From: a virus
Virus record (IMG/VR): IMGVR_UViG_3300024252_000004
Coordinates: 186,001 to 250,000 of that record
Direction: 5' to 3' (one strand)
DNA length: 64,000 nucleotides
The number at the start of each line of letters is the position of its first letter. Positions within the stretch are counted from its first letter, which is position 1. Shown here one piece after another: positions 7,946 to 16,884 of the stretch. The notes beneath the pieces are model-generated. The model worked only from the letters and a program-made list of their open reading frames with translations. It had not been told where the DNA came from and did no database searches. The position numbers and the translations under genes were made by a program.

Positions 7946-8122
7946 TATTTCCGTTCGATGATCGTAGCTCTTTTCTGTAAAGGAATGGGGAGCCGTTAAA
8001 GATCGATAGTGTGTTCTTCCGAGCATGATAGAAAGGTTTAGCTAAGTCTATCGGAGGCCCATTTGAAAAGCTTTGTTTTTCAGAAGCAAATTCTGATTAG
8101 TTAAACTTCAAAGGATATAGCG
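7946..8122 (+). other. Gene-free stretch
   Basis: No ORF with a ribosome binding site. It contains a GGGGAGCCGTTAAAG segment and short inverted repeats but no fold I can support. Probably 3' trailer of the tRNA and leader of the next gene. Confidence 0.35.
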
Positions 8123-8338
8123 ATGCCTACAACTAAGATTGATGTGACTCCAAAGGGTCTTGCATTGCTTAGACTAATGTGGTGGCCGGAAGGTTCCGGA
8201 CCTATTGGGGCTATGCGCTGTATCGTAACTCTGATCAATCTTCTCGCAGAAGAGAAGGGAATTGATCTCGATTCTGTTGTCGTTGAACACAACGGACATA
8301 AATACTCAGGCTCTCCCCCAAGGAGGGTCAAACCTTAA
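8123..8338 (+). CDS. Hypothetical protein
   Basis: 71 residues with an amphipathic N-terminal half. AAAGGATATAGCG precedes the ATG. Not recognised. The 138 nt after it contain two overlapping weak ORFs that I did not accept. Confidence 0.55.
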   Translation: MPTTKIDVTPKGLALLRLMWWPEGSGPIGAMRCIVTLINLLAEEKGIDLDSVVVEHNGHKYSGSPPRRVKP

Positions 8339-8476
8339 GGTAAAGAAATGCTACGTTGTTCTAGATTTTATCGCTGGCGTAATCGTCCAGTATCTCGTTT
8401 TCATGACGACCGTTACAATCATCGAGCCAATCGTCGTTGGCGTCGATAACTCAATACTCCTACTAAGGAACACACA

Positions 8477-8737
8477 ATGAAGAATCGTATTTTCGGAATC
8501 CTGGCAATCTGTCTTGCTATCGGCACTGGATGCGCAGAGTCTAAGGTGATTGATGGTCGCGTTTATCAGCCTTATGGCCTGATTGATGAGCATCAGGTCC
8601 GAGATCCTTGCGTTGAGTACCGTGCTTCTACTGAGAATGTCATTTGGGGCATCCTTCTTGTGGAGACTGTCGTTGCTCCTGTGTTGCTGTTTGGCTATGA
8701 GCTTTACGAGCCCGTTGGCAAGCGGCAGTGTGACTGA
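8477..8737 (+). CDS. Putative lipoprotein with transmembrane helix
   Basis: 86 residues with signal peptide and lipobox IGTGC-AE. A second hydrophobic segment (about 55-72) could span the membrane. First of a run of small envelope proteins up to 9534. Confidence 0.6.
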   Translation: MKNRIFGILAICLAIGTGCAESKVIDGRVYQPYGLIDEHQVRDPCVEYRASTENVIWGILLVETVVAPVLLFGYELYEPVGKRQCD

Positions 8738-8757
8738 TAAATATATAGATTAAGAAG

Positions 8758-9006
8758 ATGCTTCATATTAGATTCCTTTTTCTGCTGATGACAGCTTGTG
8801 CTTCTCCGACTAAGGCGGAGTATGTTGATGCTTATGTGTCGTATCTCTGCTCCTGTAGTGAGAACGAAGAGTGTGAGGGTTACCTATCCTCATTCGAAAG
8901 CTGCGACTATGATCCTCAAGCTGGTCAGGAATGTGTAAGGGATCTGTCTGCACTTGATAACGAGTGTGAGTGGGCTCCCTTGTCTTGCGAATATGCTTGC
9001 CCTTAG
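8758..9006 (+). CDS. Cysteine-rich putative lipoprotein
   Basis: 82 residues. A short signal with lipobox LMTAC-AS is followed by ten further cysteines in CSC, CEGY and CEYAC contexts, which suggests a disulfide-rich periplasmic domain. Function unknown. It sits between another lipoprotein and a small soluble protein. Confidence 0.6.
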   Translation: MLHIRFLFLLMTACASPTKAEYVDAYVSYLCSCSENEECEGYLSSFESCDYDPQAGQECVRDLSALDNECEWAPLSCEYACP

Positions 9007-9020
9007 GAGTTCTGAAAGTG

Positions 9021-9263
9021 ATGATCTATACCGCACTGCTTGCAGATAGAATGGGAAGAACAAAGGTCTTCACGTTCCATGGATCAAAGACAAAGTCAGA
9101 AGCCTACATTGATTTCAGAAAGGCCATTCCTTTCACTGGTTTCGATGGGTTTAGGCTTTTGGCGATTGTGCCAGGAGAGCATGAGGTAACCTGTTGGGAT
9201 ATAACTCATACTTTTCCAAGAGACGTAACAGATACCGCTACGGACTTTATGTCGGAAGACTAA
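9021..9263 (+). CDS. Hypothetical protein
   Basis: 80 residues from the ATG after TAGGAGTTCTGAAAGTG. Unrecognised. Mixed alpha/beta with a WDITH segment near the C-terminus. Confidence 0.55.
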   Translation: MIYTALLADRMGRTKVFTFHGSKTKSEAYIDFRKAIPFTGFDGFRLLAIVPGEHEVTCWDITHTFPRDVTDTATDFMSED

Positions 9264-9300
9264 GCCTCAGGCTCGGTCACAATTTAACTCAGAGAGTTTC

Positions 9301-9534
9301 ATGTCTTTCACTGCTGCTATGATTATGATCCTTGTAGGAATCATTCTCGGCCTTCTGTTCGCTGCTGGTTGCGTGGGGGCCGTCTTTAAGATTGTCTTTT
9401 CGACAAAGGGCGGAACATTTAGTGATGTATCGAGTTTCTTCATCGCAAGTTTCGTTGGAATGGTAGTGTCCATCATGATCTTCTATGCCGGTCTCGTCTT
9501 TGGCGGGCTGGAACTAATTCAGATGTTTTTTTAA
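9301..9534 (+). CDS. Small membrane protein, two helices
   Basis: 77 residues. Two hydrophobic segments (about 5-32 and 46-75) are separated by a short polar loop. A holin-like topology is possible but nothing specific supports that, and the endolysin gene is 5 kb away on the other strand. Confidence 0.6.
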   Translation: MSFTAAMIMILVGIILGLLFAAGCVGAVFKIVFSTKGGTFSDVSSFFIASFVGMVVSIMIFYAGLVFGGLELIQMFF

Positions 9535-9620
9535 CAGGTAGAGATGCCTAAATTTAAACGCTTATATGTTTCGCCCAGGACATATTAAGTTTAATGTATT
9601 CTGGGTAATGGAGAATTAAC

Positions 9621-10013
9621 ATGTCTACTTATAAGAACACCGATCTTTTATCTGCTCTGGCTCAGAAGCTCTCTGCAAATGAGGCTATCTCTGCCATGGG
9701 AACTGCTGAGGCTGTCCTCGTCCCTCTGTGGGAGGGTGACCGTGCTCCCCGTAATCTGTGGGAGCGAGTCTGTGTTGCCTTCGGTGTTACGCTCACTGAC
9801 ATTGCGTGTCTGAAGGTTCGTTACAGCGCATCGTCTGGTTTCGACATTACTGGTGTTAGCTCCAGTGTGCTCCTTGAGCGTATGGATGCTGGTGCTGTTG
9901 TGACGATGGTTGTCAAGGCGATCAAGAAGAACTATGCCAGTACGAATGGTTGGGAGTCTGCCATCGAGTCTGCTCTCGCGGCTGTTGATGAGATTGATGT
10001 TGAGGCTCTCTGA
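9621..10013 (+). CDS. Hypothetical protein, probably abundant
   Basis: 130 residues, alanine-rich and helical, using favoured codons (many GCT and CTG). No family recognised. Its 3' end overlaps a small GAGGCTCT/AGAGCCTC hairpin. It is followed by a gene-free structured stretch. Confidence 0.6.
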   Translation: MSTYKNTDLLSALAQKLSANEAISAMGTAEAVLVPLWEGDRAPRNLWERVCVAFGVTLTDIACLKVRYSASSGFDITGVSSSVLLERMDAGAVVTMVVKAIKKNYASTNGWESAIESALAAVDEIDVEAL

Positions 10014-10239
10014 GGCTTAAGAGCCTCATTGTGTGTAGGCACGCGAGTCGTGCTACCTGAATCCGTGAGTTCCTGTTTGTAGTTGAACGCACTCAAGGCG
10101 AGACGGTCTGGACAATGAAGCCAGAGAACGGTGTCGATGCAAAATTCAACCTCCATCGACTGCACACATAGGCCACATCTTGAAGAGAGCCCTGTTGTAA
10201 GCTAGCAGGCTGATACTTGTTGACTCATAGATGGCCGCT
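10014..10239 (+). ncRNA. Structured gene-free stretch
   Basis: Several stems can be drawn: a bulged GTAG/CTAC-CACG/CGTG hairpin near 10036, TCGATG/CATCGA near 10140, and a possible outer pairing of GTGTGT with GCACAC. It ends in an intrinsic terminator at 10240. It has no coding potential and is probably a small RNA, family unknown. Confidence 0.4.
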
Positions 10240-10268
10240 GGCACACCGGTTAAAGTGTGCCCCCTTTT
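10240..10268 (+). terminator. Intrinsic terminator
   Basis: GGCACAC/GTGTGCC stem with an 8-nt loop followed by CCCTTTT. It closes the preceding gene-free stretch just before the gene at 10296. Confidence 0.7.
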
Positions 10269-10295
10269 CTCTTCGGAAATAACTTGGAGTTCCTG

Positions 10296-10583
10296 ATGTC
10301 TTCTAATGATAGATTCATCCTTAATGTCGGCTGGTTCGATGAGGATTACTACGACTTCATTCCCGAAGATGCTGCCGGACGTGAGTACGAGACAGTAATT
10401 TGCAGAGGGTACAGCAATGACAAGGAGGAATTCGTTAGCACAAGCGATGCGTTTCCGCTGAGTGATGCACTCAATTTCATTCAGTCAATGGCAGAAAATC
10501 CTCCTGCTCGTAATATGACAATTGAGGAACTGAAGCTTGCATATGATGAGCTTAGTGAGAAGGCAAACAATCTCCTTCCTTGA
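10296..10583 (+). CDS. Hypothetical acidic protein
   Basis: 95 residues from the ATG after TTGGAGTTCCTG. A GTG in frame at 10257 falls inside the terminator and is rejected. Strongly acidic N-terminal half with aromatic clusters, helical C-terminus. Unrecognised. Confidence 0.6.
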   Translation: MSSNDRFILNVGWFDEDYYDFIPEDAAGREYETVICRGYSNDKEEFVSTSDAFPLSDALNFIQSMAENPPARNMTIEELKLAYDELSEKANNLLP

Positions 10584-10599
10584 AGCAAAGGAGCGCAAG

Positions 10600-10971
10600 A
10601 TGTCTGACGACAAAAGTAAGAAGCCTATCAACTGGGACGCGGAGCTACGGCAGATTGTCCGCGATGTTGAGAAGAACTTGAGGCTCAATAACAGAAAGCG
10701 TGCCAATTCAAGGGAGCACAAGATGCCAGAAGAGAAAAGCTATTTTGTTGTTAGAACTTATCCAAACCCAGTCAATGGGCAGGACTTCTCTGACATGATC
10801 AGAGTGAAGACTAGTCTTTCTAGGAATGAGCTTATCAAGGCTGCTTCCGAAGAGGTTGGTGGAAATGTAGACTTCGTGTTTGATGCAGATGATGTTGAAG
10901 ACGCAAAGCTCGAATCCAATCCATGTATTGTATGGCTCAAGCCATCAAAGAATTTCTCCCTAGAGTCCTGA
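10600..10971 (+). CDS. Hypothetical protein
   Basis: 123 residues from the ATG after GGAGCGCAAG. The first 40 residues are a charged helix; an internal ATG at 10723 with its own GGGAG could yield a shorter form. The C-terminal part looks like a small alpha/beta domain. Unrecognised. Confidence 0.6.
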   Translation: MSDDKSKKPINWDAELRQIVRDVEKNLRLNNRKRANSREHKMPEEKSYFVVRTYPNPVNGQDFSDMIRVKTSLSRNELIKAASEEVGGNVDFVFDADDVEDAKLESNPCIVWLKPSKNFSLES

Positions 10972-11662
10972 CGGATTCGGGCACAAACAATTTATGATCA
11001 AGAGGCTCGAAAGACAGACAGTGTGCTTGTCTGTTTGTGAAGCCGCCTGTGATGAACAGGTCTTAGAATGGGAAACACACTTCCTTGAGATATGAGTTGC
11101 GTAGAAGCCGACTGGCTACGGCCGACAGGTGGAGCACTTTAAGCTCGCAGGTATCCAATCCTGCCTTGATCACCCTTTTAAAACGAAATGGTCCTCTTCC
11201 GCGCTTTGTAGAGATCCTGCAAAGATTTGAGAATGGAAGAGTGTCAGACCATGGCGGTGACTTGATGACACAAGTAAATTCTCCCCGCCTCCATTTCAAA
11301 TAACAATAAGTTCCACTCCTTTAAAGAGGTTGTGCGCTTAGTTAGACTTGACTCAAAGATGGAATAAAGAGTCTCCCCTTTAAATCTCCGTTGCCCTGCG
11401 GTCTGGTTGGTAACCGACTCCGGGTAATGCAATGACCTCACCAGGGTCAGGTTGTCGTCAAAGTCATATTAGCTGAACGGTCCCAACTTACCGGGAAATC
11501 CCTCGCAAGTGCTTAGACTAATTGTTGCTATGAATCTCCAACCCTCTGCAATTTGCAGGGTAAAAATCTACTGCCGGGTGAGACGCGATTAAGCGGAGTC
11601 CGGCCAACAAACAATCAGCGCATTCCCATTCTCCCGACAAGAATATAAAAAGGTAAATATCA
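10972..11662 (+). ncRNA. 690-nt gene-free structured region
   Basis: No credible gene. It holds many local helices: AGACAGACA/TGTCTGT near 11015, a GCC/GGC hairpin near 11110, a T-arm-like GCAGG/CCTGC enclosing TATCCAAT near 11150, and an ACCCT-GCAA/TTGC-AGGGT hairpin near 11541. The T-arm-like hairpin resembles those of the 25-kb tRNA-like RNAs. Probably one or more noncoding RNAs. Confidence 0.45.
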
Positions 11663-12544
11663 ATGAATAAAATTATTACGCTCCTTCTCGCGTGTTCGCT
11701 TTCCTTTAGCACTCCCGCAGAAGCTGCAACTGATCCTGTTGAGCAGGCTGCATATGCTGAGGCTATTAACGCACTGGAACAGCTAATTGCACAGCAGACT
11801 ACATCTCCATCTATCGCGGGTAAGATTCGTCTTACCGTGATGACTATGGAAGATCAGGCTGCTCGCCATCGAGAGAATCTTAAGAAGCTTATCCCTGGGA
11901 CGGGCTCTTATATTGCTCTCAGGGAAGTCATCCTCAATCAGGAGGCGAGAGCCGCAGCGATTCGTCGTGGTTTGGCGATGGCTGACGCTGCCGGATATCA
12001 GTATATGGCTATTATCAGTAGCCGACTGATCTCGATCAATGGGCTTCTCATGCCTACGCAGGCCCTTCTTGATCAGCTTATCTATGGGCCAGGTTATATG
12101 CCTAGCTATGATAGTGCTGAATGGAATCCTACTGGTCCGGCAGGAGATATTGGCAGTAGCGATCAGACTTGGCTTGTTGGCCTGTTTGATGGGGGGATCC
12201 GAGGCTCTAAGAGTAGTAAGTCTGATGATGTTGAGTGGGCACCGTGGTCCGAGGAAGACCCGGAGTCTGATAATCCCGGCCCTGTTGCGCTTGGTGGCGA
12301 AGATGCTCCGTCAATTACTGCTCAGTCTGAAGGCCCCGTTGGTCCGTGGATGCTGAGCGTTGGGATGGACCCGTACATGGTAGCGACACGCTACCGTCTT
12401 GGACAGCTTTCTGAGCAGTTTGATACACCTCTCGCCTATGGTGTCACTGTGAATGGTGTCGAGATTCTTACCGTGGTTCATGGGGCAGACTACGCAGAGT
12501 CTTTCGATATGAACGGCTCCAGAGTTGACTGGCATATGCTCTAA
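11663..12544 (+). CDS. Secreted protein of unknown function
   Basis: 293 residues with a classical signal peptide ending in PAEAA. Residues 25-130 are helical and alanine-rich. The C-terminal part is acidic and Gly/Ser/Pro-rich, then a beta-rich end. It follows the 690-nt noncoding region, which may be its leader. No family recognised. Confidence 0.6.
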   Translation: MNKIITLLLACSLSFSTPAEAATDPVEQAAYAEAINALEQLIAQQTTSPSIAGKIRLTVMTMEDQAARHRENLKKLIPGTGSYIALREVILNQEARAAAIRRGLAMADAAGYQYMAIISSRLISINGLLMPTQALLDQLIYGPGYMPSYDSAEWNPTGPAGDIGSSDQTWLVGLFDGGIRGSKSSKSDDVEWAPWSEEDPESDNPGPVALGGEDAPSITAQSEGPVGPWMLSVGMDPYMVATRYRLGQLSEQFDTPLAYGVTVNGVEILTVVHGADYAESFDMNGSRVDWHML

Positions 12545-12586
12545 GGGAGACCTTGAAGGATCTGAGTTAGTGCAGAGCAAAACAAG

Positions 12587-12614
12587 AGGATTAGTTTAAC
12601 GACTAATCCTTTTG
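12587..12614 (+). terminator. Intrinsic terminator
   Basis: AGGATTAGT/ACTAATCCT stem, 6-nt loop, then TTTTGTT. It ends the transcript of the secreted protein. Confidence 0.65.
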
Positions 12615-12700
12615 TTGATTCTAAGAAAACAGTTTCGGTTTACCTCCCGGCACAGCTTCTGTGCAAACTATTATTTAATATGTTTCAGTGGGAGGTTTAA

Positions 12701-13855
12701 ATGAGAAGTCTACACATTCTATCTAAGACATTGAGAAGCTTAGGCTTCGAGAAATATGCGCAAGAAGTAGACGGCTTAGCTGAACCAGAAGAATGGGATG
12801 AAGATTGGCATGAGTCAGCAGTAGAGAATCTCGAAACTGAGGAGCGCAAAAGGCTGGAAGAATCTGCGCTATATCTTGATAAGGATAAGATGAATCCGGC
12901 TGGATCATATGTGTCCGGTCTTGATTATGAGATTCTATCAAAGCATGGGCTGATCCCAATAGAAGCAGACGGAGAGGCGTACTTAGGTAATGGCCGTTAC
13001 GGAACCGTTTACAATGTAATTTGGAATGGTAAGCCAGCAGCAGCCAAGTTGACAATGGATGACGAATCCGATGCAAACATATGGGATAAGATTCTTGCCG
13101 CAACTAAGTCTCCTCAGATGGAGTCAGTAGCGAACATATTCCCCGAAGTATATGAGGTCATCCGATCTCATGAATCATCCGATCTCTTTTCGGATTTTGA
13201 TAGCCCAACTTACTCAATCATTGTAATGGAGAAGTTATATCCCTTACCAAAAGAGGTAGCTAAAGTGTGGGGAGGCCCAGGCAAGGTGCCCAGGTTGGGG
13301 CAGTCAAATGTGGAGTATAGGGATATCTATCGTGAAGATGCTTTAAGTGCAGAGATTCAAAAGAGTTTGGCAGAACTGCTTCCGGGGAGAAGTATTGAGC
13401 TTGAGCTTCCGACAATAGAAGAGTTGGAGATTGAGGCTTCCAGGTATGAAACAAGATCTGAAATCATAGGGACTATGGCTTCCAGTATACTTAATATCAT
13501 ATATGAAAAGAATAAAATCATAGAAGATGATTACAGTCTTAGAGAGCCCGTATGGTATGGCGTGTCGGATTACGTTGGGAAACTAAAGCCTTATTTGAAA
13601 AGAGAAGATAACTATAGAGGAGTCCCGGATTACTACAACATCATGGAGGATGATATCGAAGAGGTAAGAAAGGAAGTACCTCCGGAGCATTTGGGTGTTT
13701 TCGATCAGTTACTTAAGCTTCAACGTATGTCGGGGATAAGGTGGCATGATTTGCACAGCAAGAATGTAATGATAGATGCTGATGGAAACATAAAGGTTAC
13801 TGATGTTGGCAACTTTAATGTAGTAGAGAATGAGGAAACTGCCCGCACGAACTGA
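12701..13855 (+). CDS. Protein-kinase-like protein with N-terminal tag helix
   Basis: 384 residues. A kinase fold is visible: glycine-rich loop LGNGRYGTVY (96-105), candidate lysine K116 in AAAKL, hinge-like IIVMEKL, catalytic loop HDLHSKN (349-355) and DVG (368-370) in place of DFG. Protein Ser/Thr phosphorylation is the likely activity. The catalytic loop lies very near the C-terminus, so the C-lobe is truncated or rearranged. Residues 1-20 carry the tag-like helix found in three other proteins here. A GGGAGG ribosome binding site precedes the ATG. Confidence 0.7.
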   Translation: MRSLHILSKTLRSLGFEKYAQEVDGLAEPEEWDEDWHESAVENLETEERKRLEESALYLDKDKMNPAGSYVSGLDYEILSKHGLIPIEADGEAYLGNGRYGTVYNVIWNGKPAAAKLTMDDESDANIWDKILAATKSPQMESVANIFPEVYEVIRSHESSDLFSDFDSPTYSIIVMEKLYPLPKEVAKVWGGPGKVPRLGQSNVEYRDIYREDALSAEIQKSLAELLPGRSIELELPTIEELEIEASRYETRSEIIGTMASSILNIIYEKNKIIEDDYSLREPVWYGVSDYVGKLKPYLKREDNYRGVPDYYNIMEDDIEEVRKEVPPEHLGVFDQLLKLQRMSGIRWHDLHSKNVMIDADGNIKVTDVGNFNVVENEETARTN

Positions 13856-13906
13856 TTTGTTGCTATAGTTATAAGTAGCTTCGAACTACGGGCAGTAAGT
13901 CGAAAA

Positions 13907-13935
13907 TTTTCTAAACTTCTCTTAAGGTGTTATAG
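13907..13935 (+). promoter_or_regulatory. Recurring promoter-like element, copy 4
   Basis: TTTTCTAAACTTCTC then AAGGTGTTATAG. It starts the block that runs from the phosphoesterase through the Nudix gene. Confidence 0.6.
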
Positions 13936-13968
13936 TCTTAGGAAGCCTCCGCCGTTCAGGACAACGCC

Positions 13969-14667
13969 ATGATTCTTAGATATGCAGGTGATACTCACGG
14001 CCGTATTGACGAACTCAAAAGCATGGTTAGTAGCGCCGCAGATGCAGGCATCACCACGATGATTCAGGTTGGGGACTTCGGAGTCTTCACCCCTGATGAT
14101 TGTCCCCTATACAAGTGGATCAAGGAAAGGGCAGAGAGTGCTTGGACTGTAAAGATCATTACCAGTTTTGGTAACCATGACAATTGGAATCTTTACTACG
14201 AGCTTTGCGCTCGATATCCTGATGAGGATCTTCTTGAGATTTATCCTGGCTCTGGAGTCTATGTAGTTCGCAGAGGTTCTGTCATTGAGATTGAAGGTGT
14301 GAAGCATCTCTTTCTTGGCGGAGCATTGTCGAATGACAGACAGAACAGGGTGGAGGAAGTTAGCTGGTGGGATAGGGAACAGCCTTCCGAGGAAGAGTTT
14401 CAGAGATTCTTTGATTCTTGGGAGGCTCATAAGCCTGACACTATCGTTACTCACGATGCGCCACTGAGAGTTCCGTTCAATAGAGCGGGAAGAAACTCAA
14501 ACACAACAGTTCGAATGCTCGACCATGCGCTCAAGCTTTCAGATCATAAGCCTAAGAAGTGGTACTTCGGTCACCATCACAAGCTTAAGAAGTGGAAGAT
14601 TGGCGGCATTAGGTTTCATTGTTGCGGTCTTCACGGACAGTATTGGGACCGAGAGATCAGAGTATAG
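13969..14667 (+). CDS. Calcineurin-like metallophosphoesterase
   Basis: 232 residues with the full motif series: GDTHG (7-11), GDFG, GNHDN, THDAP and GHHH. This two-metal fold hydrolyses phosphomonoesters or diesters, and the substrate cannot be told from sequence. It is followed by the CCA-adding enzyme, so an RNA- or nucleotide-related substrate is plausible. It is one of three calcineurin-type proteins in the window. Confidence 0.85.
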   Translation: MILRYAGDTHGRIDELKSMVSSAADAGITTMIQVGDFGVFTPDDCPLYKWIKERAESAWTVKIITSFGNHDNWNLYYELCARYPDEDLLEIYPGSGVYVVRRGSVIEIEGVKHLFLGGALSNDRQNRVEEVSWWDREQPSEEEFQRFFDSWEAHKPDTIVTHDAPLRVPFNRAGRNSNTTVRMLDHALKLSDHKPKKWYFGHHHKLKKWKIGGIRFHCCGLHGQYWDREIRV

Positions 14668-14688
14668 TTTTAAATAAAGAGGTAACCA

Positions 14689-15441
14689 ATGTCTGACGTT
14701 AGAATCTTTGAGGTTGGTGGACATATTCGTGATAGTATCCTGGGCATTCCGAGCAACGACATTGACTACTGTGTTGAAGCAGAGTCTTACGAGGCAATGA
14801 AGGAATGGATTGAGGCAACTCACCCCAACAGAAAGGGGAAGGATACCGCAATCTTTCTTGAGACTCCCGACAAGTTCACCATTCGTGCGCTAAAGGGTCC
14901 CCGCGATGTAAGAGACTACGTTCTCTGTCGTATCGAGGGGCCATACTCTGACGGTCGCAGACCCGATTGGGTAAAGATGGGGACGTTTGAGGATGACATC
15001 CTCCGCAGAGACTTCACTGTCAATGCTTTGGCAAGAGAAGTTGGTACTGAAGAGATCATTGACATTGTCGGTGGTCTTGATGACATCAAGCGTCGGCGCC
15101 TCAGTTGTGTTGGCGCTGCTCATGAGAGGTTTCAGGAAGATTCTCTGCGAATCATTCGAGCCATCCGTTTCATTATCGTGAAGGGTTTTCAGCCTGACGA
15201 TGAGATTGAGAGTATCCTTTTGAGTGGTGAGTTCGCTTCCAACTTGGCGGCTGTGTCTGTCAACAGACGACGCGATGAACTGCTGAAGTGTATGAGGACT
15301 CATACCGTTGCGACCTTGCGTTTCCTCGGTCAGATCAGTCCTCTCTACACCGAAGCTATTTTCGAGTCTGTTAAGAGTGAGAACAAGGACAGCAAGGCTA
15401 TTGTTGATAAGCTGTGGCTCATGCCAACGATGAAGGACTGA
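14689..15441 (+). CDS. CCA-adding tRNA nucleotidyltransferase / poly(A) polymerase family
   Basis: 250 residues. Head-domain motifs are clear: GGHIRD (10-15), the NDIDY metal pair D24/D26, and the DDILRRDFTVNALA and RFQEDSLRIIRAIRF segments of class II CCA enzymes. It would add or repair the 3' CCA of tRNAs. This matters here because several tRNA-like RNAs near 25 kb and 28.6 kb lack an encoded CCA. It is shorter than cellular enzymes (about 400), with most of the tail missing. A GAGGTAACC binding site precedes the ATG. Confidence 0.85.
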   Translation: MSDVRIFEVGGHIRDSILGIPSNDIDYCVEAESYEAMKEWIEATHPNRKGKDTAIFLETPDKFTIRALKGPRDVRDYVLCRIEGPYSDGRRPDWVKMGTFEDDILRRDFTVNALAREVGTEEIIDIVGGLDDIKRRRLSCVGAAHERFQEDSLRIIRAIRFIIVKGFQPDDEIESILLSGEFASNLAAVSVNRRRDELLKCMRTHTVATLRFLGQISPLYTEAIFESVKSENKDSKAIVDKLWLMPTMKD

Positions 15442-15445
15442 CAGA

Positions 15446-15646
15446 ATGCTTTGGCTTACAGTTCAATATTTCGGTCTGATTCTTATCAACGTAGGTATTG
15501 CGCTTGTAAGTTTCAAAATGGCTTCGAGTCTTCATAAGAAAAAGAATTCTGGAGCGATTGGCGCAGTCATTTCGGGCGTAGTTAATGTGGTCTGTGTCCT
15601 TGCGGTTCTTGCGATCTACTTTAACGCCATGTACTTTGGTCAGTAG
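15446..15646 (+). CDS. Small membrane protein, two helices
   Basis: 66 residues with hydrophobic segments at about 4-25 and 38-62 and a lysine-rich loop between them. Function unknown. It starts 4 nt after the CCA enzyme stop, so it is co-translated. Confidence 0.6.
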   Translation: MLWLTVQYFGLILINVGIALVSFKMASSLHKKKNSGAIGAVISGVVNVVCVLAVLAIYFNAMYFGQ

Positions 15647-15654
15647 GAGATACG

Positions 15655-15846
15655 ATGTCTCACTTCGATGCACTCATTAGCTATACCGGTCAGACTCTTG
15701 ACCTTGCAGAGCAGGCAGCACAGTCTGGTCACCGAGATGTCGCTTTGACTCAGATTGCTTTGGCGGAAGGTCTGTTGAGGCAGGCTTGCCAGGAAGCCAT
15801 CAACTCTGTCACTGATGACACTTCCATTAAGATTGTGGAGCACTGA
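15655..15846 (+). CDS. Small helical protein
   Basis: 63 residues, predicted all-helical (AEQAAQSGHRDVALTQIALA), resembling a short TPR-like hairpin. AGGAGATACG precedes the ATG. Function unknown. Confidence 0.55.
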   Translation: MSHFDALISYTGQTLDLAEQAAQSGHRDVALTQIALAEGLLRQACQEAINSVTDDTSIKIVEH

Positions 15847-15849
15847 CGG

Positions 15850-16140
15850 ATGATGTTTTCATTCTTGGTAGGATTTATTCTTGGACTGTTGGATGACGGC
15901 GGTTACATGCTTAGTGTGGATGCAACCACCAAAGGTCGTGTCCTGCAAGCAGTCTTCTTCTATCTAGTATTCTTCTTCAGTACGATGGGCGCAGTATACT
16001 TCATGACTCAGCAGGATTATGTTGGAGTCTTGGGAGCCGCTTGCGGCGGTGGTCTCGGAGTAGCTCTCGTTGCTTACAAGAATCGCAAGAACAAATCCAC
16101 TTCGAGAGAGGATAAGATTGAGGTAGAATGCAGAGACTAA
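15850..16140 (+). CDS. Small membrane protein
   Basis: 96 residues with about three hydrophobic segments (3-18, 35-57, 66-82) and a basic cytoplasmic tail. It overlaps the Nudix gene by 13 nt. Unrecognised. Confidence 0.6.
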   Translation: MMFSFLVGFILGLLDDGGYMLSVDATTKGRVLQAVFFYLVFFFSTMGAVYFMTQQDYVGVLGAACGGGLGVALVAYKNRKNKSTSREDKIEVECRD

Positions 16141-16808
16141 AATTTGGAGAAAAGAAGCCGGGGCATGGTGAGGCAGTCTTCACTGCTATCATGACAGAGT
16201 CTGTTCAGCCTTGGGAGTTTCATTACGTTAAGCGTGTTGCTCCGATTAAGTGTCCGAGCATGATCATTATCTCAAGATGGGATGGCGCGAGAGGTTTTCC
16301 TGGCGGTTTCATTGACAGCGGAGAGTCCATTAGAGACGCTGCTGTAAGGGAGACCATGGAGGAGATTGGGGTAGAGGTTGACCCAGATAGATTGGAGGAT
16401 GGGTATACTTTTTTTAACAACATATCAGTTCATTTGGTTAAGCTGATAGTTGATGAGAGAGAGTTCCTTGAGATTCTTCAGTCTGCTTGGATTCATTCTT
16501 CTGCTGTTCTTGGTGACATTATCAGCAGGAAGTTTTATCCTGAAGCTCCATTGCTGTTTGATGACATGAGAGATGTTAACTTCTTCACTGAGGTTAACGG
16601 TGTTGAAGCTGTCTATGTCACAGAAATTGACACAGCAAAGTGTTTCCCAAGGTTCCTTAAGAGTCCATTCCCTCCGACCATGATTGAGCAGATGGCTCTG
16701 CTTTGCAGGGACCACAAATGGGGAGACGAAGAGACCATGATCAGATGGTTCGCTGAAGGCGGGCATGATTATTTGAGTCTCATTGCCGAGGATACTGCGC
16801 CGGAGTAG
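16128..16808 (+). CDS. Nudix hydrolase
   Basis: 226 residues. The Nudix box is complete (GGFIDSGE then REtmEEIGV, about residues 62-84). The preceding GFPGGF resembles the NUDT16-type subgroup that removes RNA caps or hydrolyses dinucleotides; that subgroup assignment is inference. Phage Nudix enzymes can act on nucleotide pools, NAD-capped RNA or alarmones. It is the last gene before a promoter element. Confidence 0.85.
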   Translation: MQRLKFGEKKPGHGEAVFTAIMTESVQPWEFHYVKRVAPIKCPSMIIISRWDGARGFPGGFIDSGESIRDAAVRETMEEIGVEVDPDRLEDGYTFFNNISVHLVKLIVDEREFLEILQSAWIHSSAVLGDIISRKFYPEAPLLFDDMRDVNFFTEVNGVEAVYVTEIDTAKCFPRFLKSPFPPTMIEQMALLCRDHKWGDEETMIRWFAEGGHDYLSLIAEDTAPE

Positions 16809-16814
16809 GTAGAA

Positions 16815-16844
16815 GTTTTCTACGAAACTCATGGGACGTTATAG
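16815..16844 (+). promoter_or_regulatory. Recurring promoter-like element, copy 5
   Basis: GTTTTCTACGAAACTC followed by GGGACGTTATAG. It reads into the gene at 16885. Confidence 0.55.
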
Positions 16845-16884
16845 GCATCCGAGGTGTAACGCTAAACTCTACGGAGAAAATCGC

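Noticed and set aside
8348-8480. Two overlapping small frames (a 33-codon Arg-rich one and a hydrophobic one reaching the ATG at 8477)
   Set aside because: Both are possible but neither has a good start with binding site; they exclude each other and no feature decides between them.
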